From contig CAIULA010000022.1 of assembly GCA_903899945.1 (NCBI GenBank), positions 1-64,000 of the forward strand: a stretch of 64,000 nucleotides of DNA. Reading direction: 5' to 3'. Of the stretch, positions 17,537 to 25,314 are shown in pieces (position 1 is the first letter of the stretch; the number at the start of each line of letters is the position of its first letter). The stretch is from an uncultured Alphaproteobacteria bacterium (GTDB lineage: Bacteria; Pseudomonadota; Alphaproteobacteria; Paracaedibacterales; CAIULA01). Position numbers and translations under genes: made by a program. The notes below the pieces were generated by a model. That model did not search any database, was not told where the DNA came from, and saw nothing but the letters and a program-made list of their open reading frames with translations.

Positions 17537-18529
17537 CTAAAGCGCTGGGATATTTTGTTGATGAATAGGTAAATGATTATCAAACCAACCTTTAACCCCT
17601 TTTAGTTGAGGGATTGCTAGGGATTTTTCCAAGTATTTCCATAACCGTGGCAAATGACAGAGATAGTCTTTCTTACCTTGACGCATAGCATAGCGGGTAA
17701 AGACTCCAATAATTTTGGTATGACGAGCTGCGCCCAAAATAGTTGCTGCTGTTTTATAGCTTTGATGTTCAGATAAGGGAAGTTCAGCTAAAAAGTATTG
17801 CCACATCTGTTCTACTATTGCAGGGGTTATGTCCCGTCTGGCGTCCTCTAGCAAAGAAACAACATCGTAAACGACTGATCCCCATAGGGCATCTTGAAAA
17901 TCCAAAAGGCCGCACCCTTTAATCCCATCCTGTTCGTCCACAATCATCAAATTATCGACATGGAAATCTCTTAAGACTAAGCTTTGTGGCGTAGCAGGGC
18001 AGTTTTCAAAGGCTTTTTTCCAGCTATTTTGAAACTCTTCTTTAATATCGGATTTTGGCTCTTCTCCGGTAACTGCTTTCCAGTACCAATCAATAAAGAC
18101 CTCTGTTTCTATTAAAAGCTTTTCAATTGAATAGAGTTGAATAAAGTTGGGTCTTTCGATTGCATGTTGATGAAGATGTCTTAAAACGGTTATCGAGGTT
18201 TGATACAGCTCTTTTTCTCTTGCCGGAGATTGTTTTAAGATGGCGGTAAAAGTGTGATCGCCAAAATCCTCTAAAAGAACGAATCCGTTTTCAAGACAAT
18301 GTTCTAGAATGGAAGGCGCTCTTAGACCGCAATGCTGTAAATATTTTGCGACTTGAATAAATTGCTGTGGGTTTTCAGGCGCAGGGGCGTCCATTAGTAC
18401 TCGTTTAGGAGCGTTCAATCTGTAATATTGCCTTAGAGACATATCACTTGCTAAAAACGCCAACTGAGTTGGCTCTAAAGAATGAGTTTGTAAAAATTGA
18501 TCCCGTTTTACAACGCGCGGCACACTCAT
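17537..18529 (-). CDS. amgK: AmgK-like amino-sugar kinase
   Basis: 330 residues of the aminoglycoside phosphotransferase fold. The catalytic loop is VLRDFHVDNLMI (Asp and Asn) and the metal-binding segment GLLDFQDALWG. The start RVVKRDQFLQTH and the region LASDMSLRQYYRLN fit anomeric MurNAc/GlcNAc kinases, which phosphorylate recovered cell-wall sugars at C1. The ATG overlaps the tsaE stop by four bases (ATGA), so the two are translationally coupled. It is likely cytosolic and feeds MurU. Family and pathway are inferred from motifs and order. Confidence 0.86.
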   Translation of the reverse strand: MSVPRVVKRDQFLQTHSLEPTQLAFLASDMSLRQYYRLNAPKRVLMDAPAPENPQQFIQVAKYLQHCGLRAPSILEHCLENGFVLLEDFGDHTFTAILKQSPAREKELYQTSITVLRHLHQHAIERPNFIQLYSIEKLLIETEVFIDWYWKAVTGEEPKSDIKEEFQNSWKKAFENCPATPQSLVLRDFHVDNLMIVDEQDGIKGCGLLDFQDALWGSVVYDVVSLLEDARRDITPAIVEQMWQYFLAELPLSEHQSYKTAATILGAARHTKIIGVFTRYAMRQGKKDYLCHLPRLWKYLEKSLAIPQLKGVKGWFDNHLPIHQQNIPAL

Positions 18530-18951
18530 ATTTTTTCTTCTATTCTTAAAGATCGGTGATATTCATCAATTACGCTTAAGTATACATCAATTCGGCGATT
18601 GGGGAGATAATTTTGTAAACGATCTGGCCATTCAATTAGGCAAATAGATGTTTTTAAGGCTTCCAATAACCCAAGTTCCAAAATTTCCTCAGCACTTTTG
18701 AGTCGATAAAGATCTGAGTGCCATATCTCACCTTTATCTGTCTGATACGTCTGCACTAAAGTAAAGGTCGGGCTTGGAACTTCTGTTTTATTATCTTTTA
18801 AAAGAGAACGAATAAAGGCTTTTGAAAATGTCGTTTTTCCAACCCCCATATCACCCCACAAAAGGATGCAACAAGGAAAATCTACAGCAGCTGCAAGACT
18901 TTCAGCTTGATTCTGAAGAGCATTTAAAGAAACAACGATGTCAACCATCAA
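18526..18951 (-). CDS. tsaE: tRNA t6A biosynthesis ATPase TsaE
   Basis: 141 residues. The Walker A GDMGVGKTTFSKAF, the conserved SPTFTLVQTY and the DLYRL motif with the following EE identify TsaE, the small ATPase that drives the TsaBD complex making threonylcarbamoyladenosine at tRNA position 37. It is the first gene of a three-gene operon with amgK and murU, an order seen in many alphaproteobacteria where addB-addA normally follow. Here addBA are about 32 kb away. Confidence 0.94.
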   Translation of the reverse strand: MMVDIVVSLNALQNQAESLAAAVDFPCCILLWGDMGVGKTTFSKAFIRSLLKDNKTEVPSPTFTLVQTYQTDKGEIWHSDLYRLKSAEEILELGLLEALKTSICLIEWPDRLQNYLPNRRIDVYLSVIDEYHRSLRIEEKI

Positions 18952-19395
18952 GCAAACAAATTTTATTAAAAAACTTAAAACACTATTTGAATGTTCCTCT
19001 CACAAATGTCAATAAGAGAAATTGAGGCCTTAGAATGTTTTTTATATAATTTAGATTGTCTCTAAAAAAATACGACAAAACTTCTAGTAAGTTCTGCCGT
19101 ATTTATTCAGAAATACAAAGAAGTCCCCAAATTTCTTAGGGAACTTTCTTTGCTACGGGATGTGTAGAGATCTGTAAACGTATTAAAATCATGTCAAGTC
19201 TCCTCTTTGTTTGATTTACAAGTGGATTATACAATTTTATTTAACTGAAGATAGTTGAAAATTTACATTGATTTCAACATTAATTTAGAGATTTTTTGAA
19301 ACGTTGTCACACTTTGTAACATACCGTTTCTTGAAATTCTAAGTGTGAAAGCATAAGAATTTAAAATAGAAACAATAGATTTTTGGATATATTCA
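18952..19395. other. 444-base divergent intergenic region with two hairpins
   Basis: It separates the tsaE operon (minus) from lpxC (plus). A 16-bp stem, AAATACGACAAAACTT (19068-19083) against AAGTTCTGCCGTATTT (19089-19104), has a five-base loop and only two non-Watson-Crick positions, A opposite C on this strand and G-T on the other. A second, CAAAGAAGTCCC with GGGAACTTTCTTTG (19116-19152), follows at once. Because the flanking genes diverge, neither hairpin is a terminator for them. They may mark a small RNA or an old palindromic element. No open reading frame is convincing here. Confidence 0.45.
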
Positions 19396-20325
19396 GTGCA
19401 GACTGCGTTTTACGGTCCTTCAAAAGTGGCTCCTTATGCTTCTTTTGTACCAAGCCAAAACCAGATTATACAAAGGACTCTTGTGCAGAGTGTAAGCTGT
19501 GTCGGCATGGGGGTCCATTCTGGAAAACCCGCTTCTTTGACATTATGCCCTGCGTTAGAAGATAACGGTTACGTCTTTATAAGATCAGACATTGCAAGTT
19601 TCAAAAATAAAATTCAAGCGCGGTATGACAATGTTGTTGATACCATGATGTGCACTAAAATTGCTAATTCGTACGGAATTTCTGTTAGCACTATCGAGCA
19701 TGTGATAGCAGCATTATCGGGTGCTAATATTACTAATGTAATAATCGAGGTAAATGGTCCAGAAGTGCCAATTATGGACGGCAGTTCTGTGGCATTTTCA
19801 AAAATGATTGATCGTGCTGGTGTTCAAATTCAAGAGTCCTATGTCCCTGCTTTAAGGATATTAAAACCTGTAAAAGTGACTCATGGTAATGCTTCTGCTG
19901 AATTTATCCCAGCTGAGGGCCGCATAATTTCCATACAATTTGATGGGCACGATCGTTTAGAAAATTTAACGGATGAAACTGAATTTAGTTTTGACCTTGA
20001 GACTGATAATTTCTCAGAATTACTTTCTGATGCAAGAACTTTTGGTTTTTATGAAGATGCAGAAAAGCTTTGGGCTGCGGGTTTGGCTAAGGGAGCTTCT
20101 TTAGAGAACACAGTTGTCATTCAAAATGAAAAAGTAATGAATGAAGGCGGGCTTCGTTCCGAAGATGAATTTATTCGTCACAAAGTTTTGGATGCTGTTG
20201 GCGATCTGGCCCTTTCGGGAGTTACAATTCTGGGACATTTTCGCGGAATAAACTCGGGGCATGCTTTGAATAATCAACTTCTTCGTGTTTTGTTTGCGAC
20301 CCCAGACGCTTGGACTATGAAATAA
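19396..20325 (+). CDS. lpxC: UDP-3-O-acyl-N-acetylglucosamine deacetylase
   Basis: 309 residues, normal. It performs the committed step of lipid A synthesis. The start is GTG at 19396; the conserved QRTLVQSVSCVGMGVHSG begins about 25 residues in. Zinc ligands are visible in STIEHVIAAL and in DEFIRHKVLDAVGDL (His and Asp), and the catalytic region IMDGSSVAF is present. The gene implies that the cell makes lipopolysaccharide. It is a single gene with a long leader. In many bacteria lpxC follows ftsZ; here ftsZ is about 36 kb away on the other strand. Confidence 0.96.
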   Translation: MQTAFYGPSKVAPYASFVPSQNQIIQRTLVQSVSCVGMGVHSGKPASLTLCPALEDNGYVFIRSDIASFKNKIQARYDNVVDTMMCTKIANSYGISVSTIEHVIAALSGANITNVIIEVNGPEVPIMDGSSVAFSKMIDRAGVQIQESYVPALRILKPVKVTHGNASAEFIPAEGRIISIQFDGHDRLENLTDETEFSFDLETDNFSELLSDARTFGFYEDAEKLWAAGLAKGASLENTVVIQNEKVMNEGGLRSEDEFIRHKVLDAVGDLALSGVTILGHFRGINSGHALNNQLLRVLFATPDAWTMK

Positions 20326-20375
20326 TTTTCCGTTCTTAATGCTTAATTTAAAAGAGATGTTTGCTAATAATCTTT

Positions 20376-21236
20376 TTAGCGGTGATTTGAAGTTGTGTCC
20401 CGATAGATGTCTTTAAGATCGGATTGTTCGTAAAAGCTTATTATGTCCCCTTTGTGTGTGCATCCTAGCTTATTTTTTAAGCTATTGAGGTAAGATTCTA
20501 TGGTTCTGGGGGATAAACTAAGATGTTTTCCTATTTCTTTCATCGTTCTTCCGCTTGCAATCAAAGTCATGCACTGTATTTCTCGGGCAGATAAGTTAAG
20601 AGAATCGTAGACTTTAAATTTCTTTATTTCTGTTTCTTTTATAAATTTCTCCAAATTATTTTTATAAGTGCCATCATTATTAAGAGTTTTTCCCTGAAAA
20701 ACCTGATTATAAATTTCAGAGTAAGCATAATTTTCTGGTTTGGCAGTCATTATTATATTTTTAATTTCATTTTTAAAATAAGCGATAAATCGTCTTATTA
20801 AGTCAGAATGATTAAGATATAAGGATGTAACCTGATGATTTTCTCGATTTGTGGCAAAATAATACACATCTACAAAACCAGAACTGGGATGCACGACATT
20901 TAAGCCGTGCCATATATTATGGGTGTATAAGGCATCTAACGTTTTATCTGAAGGGCAGAAGGTTGGCCATAAGGAAGCATGATGCGTGTTATCGGGTATT
21001 GAGCAAACTTCTTCAGCAAAATACCGTGAACTAGCATAATCATTTTTAAGATGTATTTCCGCCCAATTTATATCACTGCTCATCGCAAGGTACGAGCCGT
21101 CCGGCATATATCGAAGATAGCCAAAGTGAGTCATGTTGAAATTATCAAACAAAGGAGTGCATATTTTCCCTATCTCTTTAATGTACTTTTTGTTAAATAA
21201 AAGCGCCCCGAGATTTTCTTCTTTAGAGGCATTCAT
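20376..21236 (-). CDS. LuxR-type transcription regulator with unknown N-terminal domain
   Basis: 286 residues. The C-terminal 70 residues or so are a LuxR/GerE helix-turn-helix: LSAREIQCMTLIASGRTMKE, then IGKHLSLSPRTIESYLNSLK. The N-terminal 200 or so residues are unrecognised; aromatic-rich stretches (FGYLRYMPDGSYLAM, SGFVDVYYFAT) suggest a PAS- or autoinducer-binding-like sensory fold, but no signature was certain. There is no receiver domain. A CCGTAA-N3-TTACTG palindrome at 21313-21327 lies about 77 bases before the start, roughly 46 bases upstream of the expected transcription start from a TATAAT at 21285-21280 (minus strand), a position typical for LuxR-type activators. It is divergent from the transporter gene. 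Confidence 0.88.
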   Translation of the reverse strand: MNASKEENLGALLFNKKYIKEIGKICTPLFDNFNMTHFGYLRYMPDGSYLAMSSDINWAEIHLKNDYASSRYFAEEVCSIPDNTHHASLWPTFCPSDKTLDALYTHNIWHGLNVVHPSSGFVDVYYFATNRENHQVTSLYLNHSDLIRRFIAYFKNEIKNIIMTAKPENYAYSEIYNQVFQGKTLNNDGTYKNNLEKFIKETEIKKFKVYDSLNLSAREIQCMTLIASGRTMKEIGKHLSLSPRTIESYLNSLKNKLGCTHKGDIISFYEQSDLKDIYRDTTSNHR

Positions 21237-21312
21237 CTAACCTCTCCTCCCTAATTTTAAGTATATTTACGTAACTTTTATTATACTGAATTGATTTTAA
21301 TGAGAAGAAACT

Positions 21313-21327
21313 CCGTAATAATTACTG
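21313..21327. promoter_or_regulatory. Operator-like palindrome CCGTAA-TAA-TTACTG
   Basis: Six-base half-sites separated by three bases, with one mismatch from perfect symmetry. The same pattern, perfect, is at 22337-22351 and 41098-41112. It lies between the divergent LuxR gene and the transporter gene. A plus-strand TATAAT is at 21341-21346, so the palindrome overlaps the -35 region on that side. Confidence 0.55.
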
Positions 21328-21496
21328 TAGTTGAGATTTGTATAATTTTATGTCTTTAAAATTTTATTTATCTTATAAAAATACACTAACTATGGTTTGA
21401 TTATAACTTAAAAATTATGACAACTGAAGATACTATGTTTCCTAAAAAATAAGAAAAATTCTCCTTAATTCTTGTTGTTTATTTTTCATAAAAAAG

Positions 21497-21515
21497 ACAC
21501 TAGATTTTCTAGTGT
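21497..21515 (+). promoter_or_regulatory. Perfect hairpin in the transporter leader
   Basis: ACACTAGA-TTT-TCTAGTGT, an eight-base perfect stem with a three-base loop followed by TTATT, ends 22 bases before the chosen ATG. It could be an attenuator or a binding site. No preQ1 riboswitch fold was recognised. Confidence 0.4.
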
Positions 21516-21537
21516 TTATTATGAGAGGGGCCTGTAT

Positions 21538-22326
21538 ATGGTTATTAATGATTTTTTTTTATTGATAGTTGATGTCCTAAACCAATGTCCTGCAGAATTT
21601 ATTGCATTTGCGATGATTATCTACTGTGCTTTGAGCATATTTTTCTTACACCTTGCTTTTGGAAAGACAGGTCTTTTTGTGTATTTTGGAATGTCTCTCA
21701 TCGTAAGTAATGTACTTTTCCTTAAATTAGTAAAGTTTTCATTTTATACCTCTCCTATACCGCTTGGGAAAATTGTAATAGGGTCAACAATGTTTTGCAC
21801 AAGTCTTTTAACGGAATTTTATGGCAAAGAGACAGCGAAAAAAGCGATTTATATTGGAATTACTGCAGAATTAATTGTACATTTTTTGATGTTATTGGCG
21901 GTGGGGGCTCAGCCATATGTTGATGCGGATAGTAGTATTTACGATGCTGGGCATGCGCAAATAAAGGCACTGTTTCTTCCAACTTTTTCTATCTTCATTT
22001 CAGGAATTATAGCCTATTTAATTAGTCAATATGTTGAAATCAAAACTTTTTTAGTTGTAAAGGAAATGTCGAATTCACGCTTTTTATGGCTTCGTGCGGG
22101 CTTATCTATGTGCGTTGCTTCCCTTGTGGATAATATCATTTTTGGCACTCTTGCTTGTATCGTTTTCGCACCTAATCCTGTTTCTTGGAATACGGCATTC
22201 TTTACATATATTTTAGGCTCATATCTTGCGAGATGTATGATCTGTATTATTTTCGTACCGTGGATGTATTTGGTTTTTAATTTTCGCATAAACAATTTTT
22301 TCTCGAAAAGGTATCAAGATGGATAA
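21538..22326 (+). CDS. Queuosine-precursor transporter, VUT family (YhhQ-like)
   Basis: The frame opens at 21472, but ATG 21538 has GAGAGGGG at 21523-21530 and is chosen; the product is 262 residues. It has about six or seven hydrophobic spans. The VUT family signature is visible: PLGKIVIGSTMFCTSLLTEF, then YGKETAKKAIYIG. The C-terminal LASLVDNIIFGTLA-like stretch (read as VASLVDNIIFGT) and the last spans also fit. YhhQ-type proteins import 7-deazaguanine precursors for tRNA queuosine. In a host-dwelling bacterium this would mean salvage from the host. It is probably controlled by the divergent LuxR regulator. Confidence 0.85.
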   Translation: MVINDFFLLIVDVLNQCPAEFIAFAMIIYCALSIFFLHLAFGKTGLFVYFGMSLIVSNVLFLKLVKFSFYTSPIPLGKIVIGSTMFCTSLLTEFYGKETAKKAIYIGITAELIVHFLMLLAVGAQPYVDADSSIYDAGHAQIKALFLPTFSIFISGIIAYLISQYVEIKTFLVVKEMSNSRFLWLRAGLSMCVASLVDNIIFGTLACIVFAPNPVSWNTAFFTYILGSYLARCMICIIFVPWMYLVFNFRINNFFSKRYQDG

Positions 22327-22327
22327 A

Positions 22328-22351
22328 TTACGGTTACCGTAACATTTACGG
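22328..22351. promoter_or_regulatory. Three-half-site operator array
   Basis: TTACGG-TTA-CCGTAA-CAT-TTACGG: three half-sites, each three bases apart, forming two overlapping palindromes. The second (22337-22351) is a perfect CCGTAA-N3-TTACGG. It begins two bases after the transporter stop and lies 74 bases before the next gene. Confidence 0.55.
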
Positions 22352-22424
22352 ATTCTATCTTCGAAGGAGAGGGGTATGACAAAGAGTCAATAATTACTTT
22401 TCAATTCTAACAATTGGCTTAATC

Positions 22425-22880
22425 ATGAATAATCACCTTGGAATTATATCGTGTTCAAAAAACAAAATATGGGAACTGGTGAATAACTTAGGACCTGCCG
22501 AAGCCGGTTGTGCCTATTATGGCCCTGAGTTTTTGTTGGCTAAACATTATGTTTCAAAATTCTCTGATCGAGTGATTATCCTTTCCGCAAAATATGGGTT
22601 TTTGGATTTATGGGATATTATCCCTGATTTTTATGATGTAACATTTTCTAGACCAAAAGATGAATATGTAGATATCTCTTATTTAAAAAAACAGGCTAAC
22701 GAGAAAGATCTGTTTAAATATAAAAAACTTATTTTAATAGGCAATCTGGATTACCAAAAACGCGTATACGATATTTTTTCTGATACCAGCGTAAAAATCG
22801 ACTGCCCTGTGAAAGGGCTAGTGCAGGAAAAAGATATTTGCTTAAAAATCAACCAACTGCTGGGAGGCAGAGGTTTCTAA
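22425..22880 (+). CDS. DUF6884-like protein
   Basis: 151 residues, tentatively DUF6884. The features matching are an N-terminal Ser-Cys-Ser-Lys (IISCSKNKIW), a Tyr-Tyr-Gly segment before a helix (CAYYGPEFLLAKHYV), and the core RVIILSAKYGFLDL followed by a Tyr-Asp-Val-Thr motif. This fold recalls the YaaA-like and small archaeosine/7-deazaguanine-associated proteins, but its biochemical role is not known to me. Its place behind a queuosine-precursor transporter, with a LuxR-type operator in front, suggests a salvage or modification role. No strong ribosome binding site is seen. Confidence 0.6.
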   Translation: MNNHLGIISCSKNKIWELVNNLGPAEAGCAYYGPEFLLAKHYVSKFSDRVIILSAKYGFLDLWDIIPDFYDVTFSRPKDEYVDISYLKKQANEKDLFKYKKLILIGNLDYQKRVYDIFSDTSVKIDCPVKGLVQEKDICLKINQLLGGRGF

Positions 22881-22995
22881 GACGTAATTTTCCGCAGAAC
22901 GACTTTAGGAATATGTGGGCACATTATAAATATTGTTTGTCTTTAGAGATTCTAACTTTTCTCTACCTCGTAAAGCAAATCTATCTCTCTAACAC

Positions 22996-23023
22996 TTGTG
23001 TTTTTCAAATGAGTTCGTATATT
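22996..23023 (+). promoter_or_regulatory. Probable promoter of the ffh operon
   Basis: TTGTGT (22996-23001) and TATATT (23018-23023) with a 16-base spacer, 35 bases before ffh. Confidence 0.42.
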
Positions 23024-23057
23024 ATGCCTTAATATAGTTTAGGTTTTTTTATTAGTG

Positions 23058-24407
23058 ATGTTCCAAACTCTTTCTCAGCGATTAACTGGCGTTTTTGATA
23101 AGCTTCGTGGGCGTGGCCTTTTAAGTGAGGATGACGTTAATGCGGCAATGCGTGAAATCAGAATTGCGTTGCTTGAGGCGGATGTGGCCCTTCCGGTCGT
23201 TAAGCAATTTATTGAACAAGTTCGGACAAAAGCTGTTGGTCAAGAAGTAATCCGAAGTATCTCCCCCGGGCAGATGGTTGTAAAAATTGTTCATGACCAT
23301 TTGGTTGAAATGTTAGGGGGGCATGCCGAACCTTTGAATCTTTCGGCGCCATCTCCATTTTCGATCATGATGGTCGGGCTGCAAGGATCTGGAAAAACAA
23401 CAACGACTGCAAAACTTGGTCGCTTTTTAAAAGAAAAAATGAACAAGTCGGTGCTGATGGTTTCCGTTGACGTTTACCGTCCGGCAGCAAGAGAACAGCT
23501 TGAGGTTTTAGGGCGTCAGTTAAGTATACCGACTCTTTCGATTATCGAGGAGCAAAAGCCGCTAGAGATTGCCGCGCGTGCCCTAGAAGAAGCCAAACGT
23601 CAAGGCATTGATGTTATCTTATTTGATACAGCGGGTCGTTTGCACATTGACGAAGACTTAATGGAAGAGGTTGCCGAGCTTAAGGCTTTGGTTAAGCCAA
23701 TTGAAACTCTTTTAATTGCGGATGCGATGACAGGTCAAGATGCCGTCACAATCGCCAAAGGGTTTCATGAAAAAATTGGTGTCACAGGTTTGATTCTTAC
23801 CAGGGTCGATGGTGATAGTCGTGGGGGCGCTGCTCTTTCTATGCAATCAGTGACAGGTTGTCCCGTTAAATTTATGGGGATGGGTGAAAAAGTTGATCAA
23901 CTAGAGGTTTTTCAGCCCGAACGTATTGCCGGTCGTATCTTGGATATGGGTGATATTGTTAGCTTGGTTGAGCGTGCTGCTGAAGTTGTTGATCAAGAAG
24001 ATGCTGAAAAGCTTGCAAAAAAGATGCAAAAAGGGCATTTTGATTTAGACGACATGGCTAAGCACCTGGAACAGATGTTAAAGATGGGCGGATTGTCTGG
24101 TTTAATGAGTTTTTTACCAGGTGTTGGTAAAATCAAAGACAAAATCCAAGAAGCTGGCCTTGATGATCGTTTGATACGCCGTCAGATTGCAATCGTTCGT
24201 TCAATGACAAAAAGAGAACGTAAGGATTATCGTCTTTTGAACGCATCTAGAAAGCGCCGAGTGGCGAGCGGATGTGGGATGGAGGTTTCTGACGTGAACC
24301 GCTTGTTAAAGCAGTTCCAGCAAATGCAAGCGATGATGAAAAAAATGGGTAAACTGGGAGAAAAAGGGCTAATGCGCGGAGGTCTGCGTGGGCTTTTTGG
24401 GCATTAA
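23058..24407 (+). CDS. ffh: Signal recognition particle GTPase Ffh
   Basis: About 449 residues. The ATG at 23058 (MFQTLSQRLTGVFDKLRGRG) is preferred over the adjacent in-frame GTG. The N domain, the G domain with Walker A GLQGSGKTTTTAKLGRFLK, DVYRPAAREQLEVLG, DTAGR and TRVDGDSRGGAALS, and the Met-rich M domain (QFQQMQAMMKKMG) are complete. Ffh binds 4.5S RNA and signal sequences of membrane proteins and docks with FtsY. It is the first gene of the classical ffh-rpsP-rimM-trmD-rplS cluster. No 4.5S RNA was seen in this window. Confidence 0.97.
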   Translation: MFQTLSQRLTGVFDKLRGRGLLSEDDVNAAMREIRIALLEADVALPVVKQFIEQVRTKAVGQEVIRSISPGQMVVKIVHDHLVEMLGGHAEPLNLSAPSPFSIMMVGLQGSGKTTTTAKLGRFLKEKMNKSVLMVSVDVYRPAAREQLEVLGRQLSIPTLSIIEEQKPLEIAARALEEAKRQGIDVILFDTAGRLHIDEDLMEEVAELKALVKPIETLLIADAMTGQDAVTIAKGFHEKIGVTGLILTRVDGDSRGGAALSMQSVTGCPVKFMGMGEKVDQLEVFQPERIAGRILDMGDIVSLVERAAEVVDQEDAEKLAKKMQKGHFDLDDMAKHLEQMLKMGGLSGLMSFLPGVGKIKDKIQEAGLDDRLIRRQIAIVRSMTKRERKDYRLLNASRKRRVASGCGMEVSDVNRLLKQFQQMQAMMKKMGKLGEKGLMRGGLRGLFGH

Positions 24408-24439
24408 TATTAAGTAAATATTGTTAGGGAGAGTATAAG

Positions 24440-24781
24440 ATGGCATTGAAAATTCGTTTAGCACGTGGGGGATCTAAGAAGCGTCCTTTCTATCGTATCG
24501 TGGTGGCAGAAGCAACCAGTCCACGTGATGGGTTGTTTGTAGAAAGAGTGGGTTCTTATAACCCTGTTTTGGCTGCTGACCATGCAGACAGAGTTGTTCT
24601 TAATGCAGAACGTATTAAATATTGGTTATCAGTAGGTGCACAGCCAACAGATCGCATTGCGAAATTTTTAGGTCACGCAAATTTAGCGCCAAAGCCAGTC
24701 TATAAGGATAATCCAAAGCAATCTGCTCCTAAGAAAAAAGCGCAAGAACGTTTAAAAGCTGCAGCTGCAGCAGAAGCATAA
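24440..24781 (+). CDS. rpsP: Ribosomal protein S16
   Basis: 113 residues. The family opening [19 protein letters not shown], then [11 protein letters not shown], is exact for bS16. A Lys/Ala-rich extension of about 35 residues at the C-terminus is common in alphaproteobacteria. AGGGAGAG precedes the ATG. It lies 32 bases behind ffh. Confidence 0.98.
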   Translation: MALKIRLARGGSKKRPFYRIVVAEATSPRDGLFVERVGSYNPVLAADHADRVVLNAERIKYWLSVGAQPTDRIAKFLGHANLAPKPVYKDNPKQSAPKKKAQERLKAAAAAEA

Positions 24782-24804
24782 TTTAGTTTGTTGTCTTTAA
24801 GATT

Positions 24805-25314
24805 ATGAGCACCAAAGATCTTGTCTGTTTGGGTGAAATCGTTGCTGCTCATGGCATCAAGGGGTGGGTAAAGATTGTTACCTTTACGGAATATCCTGAG
24901 GATTTAGTGGCCTATGGCTCCTTGGTTCGCCACGATATGACTCCGGTTGCCATTCATCTTGAAAATGTAAAATCTGCCACGACTGTTTTGGCACGGATTG
25001 ATGGTTGCGTAACCCGTAATCAGGCTGAAACTTACAAAGGCACCAAGCTTTTTATCTGCAAAGACCAGCTCCCTCCTTTAGAAGAAGGAGAGTATTACCA
25101 CGAAGATTTAATCGGAATGAAAGTTCTAGATGAGATGGGTAGGGTGGTTGGCGCGGTTGAGGCTCTTCAAAATGCAGGTGCTGGTGACTTTTTGGAAATC
25201 TCACCTGCTGAAGGCTCAAAACCTATGACGGCTATTTTTTCAAGCGATTCAATTATAAAAGTTGATTTGGAAAATCGTAAACTTCATATTCATTCGGGCT
25301 TTTTGCTGTCGTGA
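24805..25314 (+). CDS. rimM: 16S rRNA processing protein RimM
   Basis: 169 residues. GEIVAAHGIKGWVKIVTFTE is the diagnostic start, and the PRC-barrel half has YYHEDLIGMKV and ISPAEGSKPMTAIF. It assists maturation of the 30S head and binds uS19. Its stop overlaps the GTG start of trmD by four bases. Confidence 0.96.
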   Translation: MSTKDLVCLGEIVAAHGIKGWVKIVTFTEYPEDLVAYGSLVRHDMTPVAIHLENVKSATTVLARIDGCVTRNQAETYKGTKLFICKDQLPPLEEGEYYHEDLIGMKVLDEMGRVVGAVEALQNAGAGDFLEISPAEGSKPMTAIFSSDSIIKVDLENRKLHIHSGFLLS

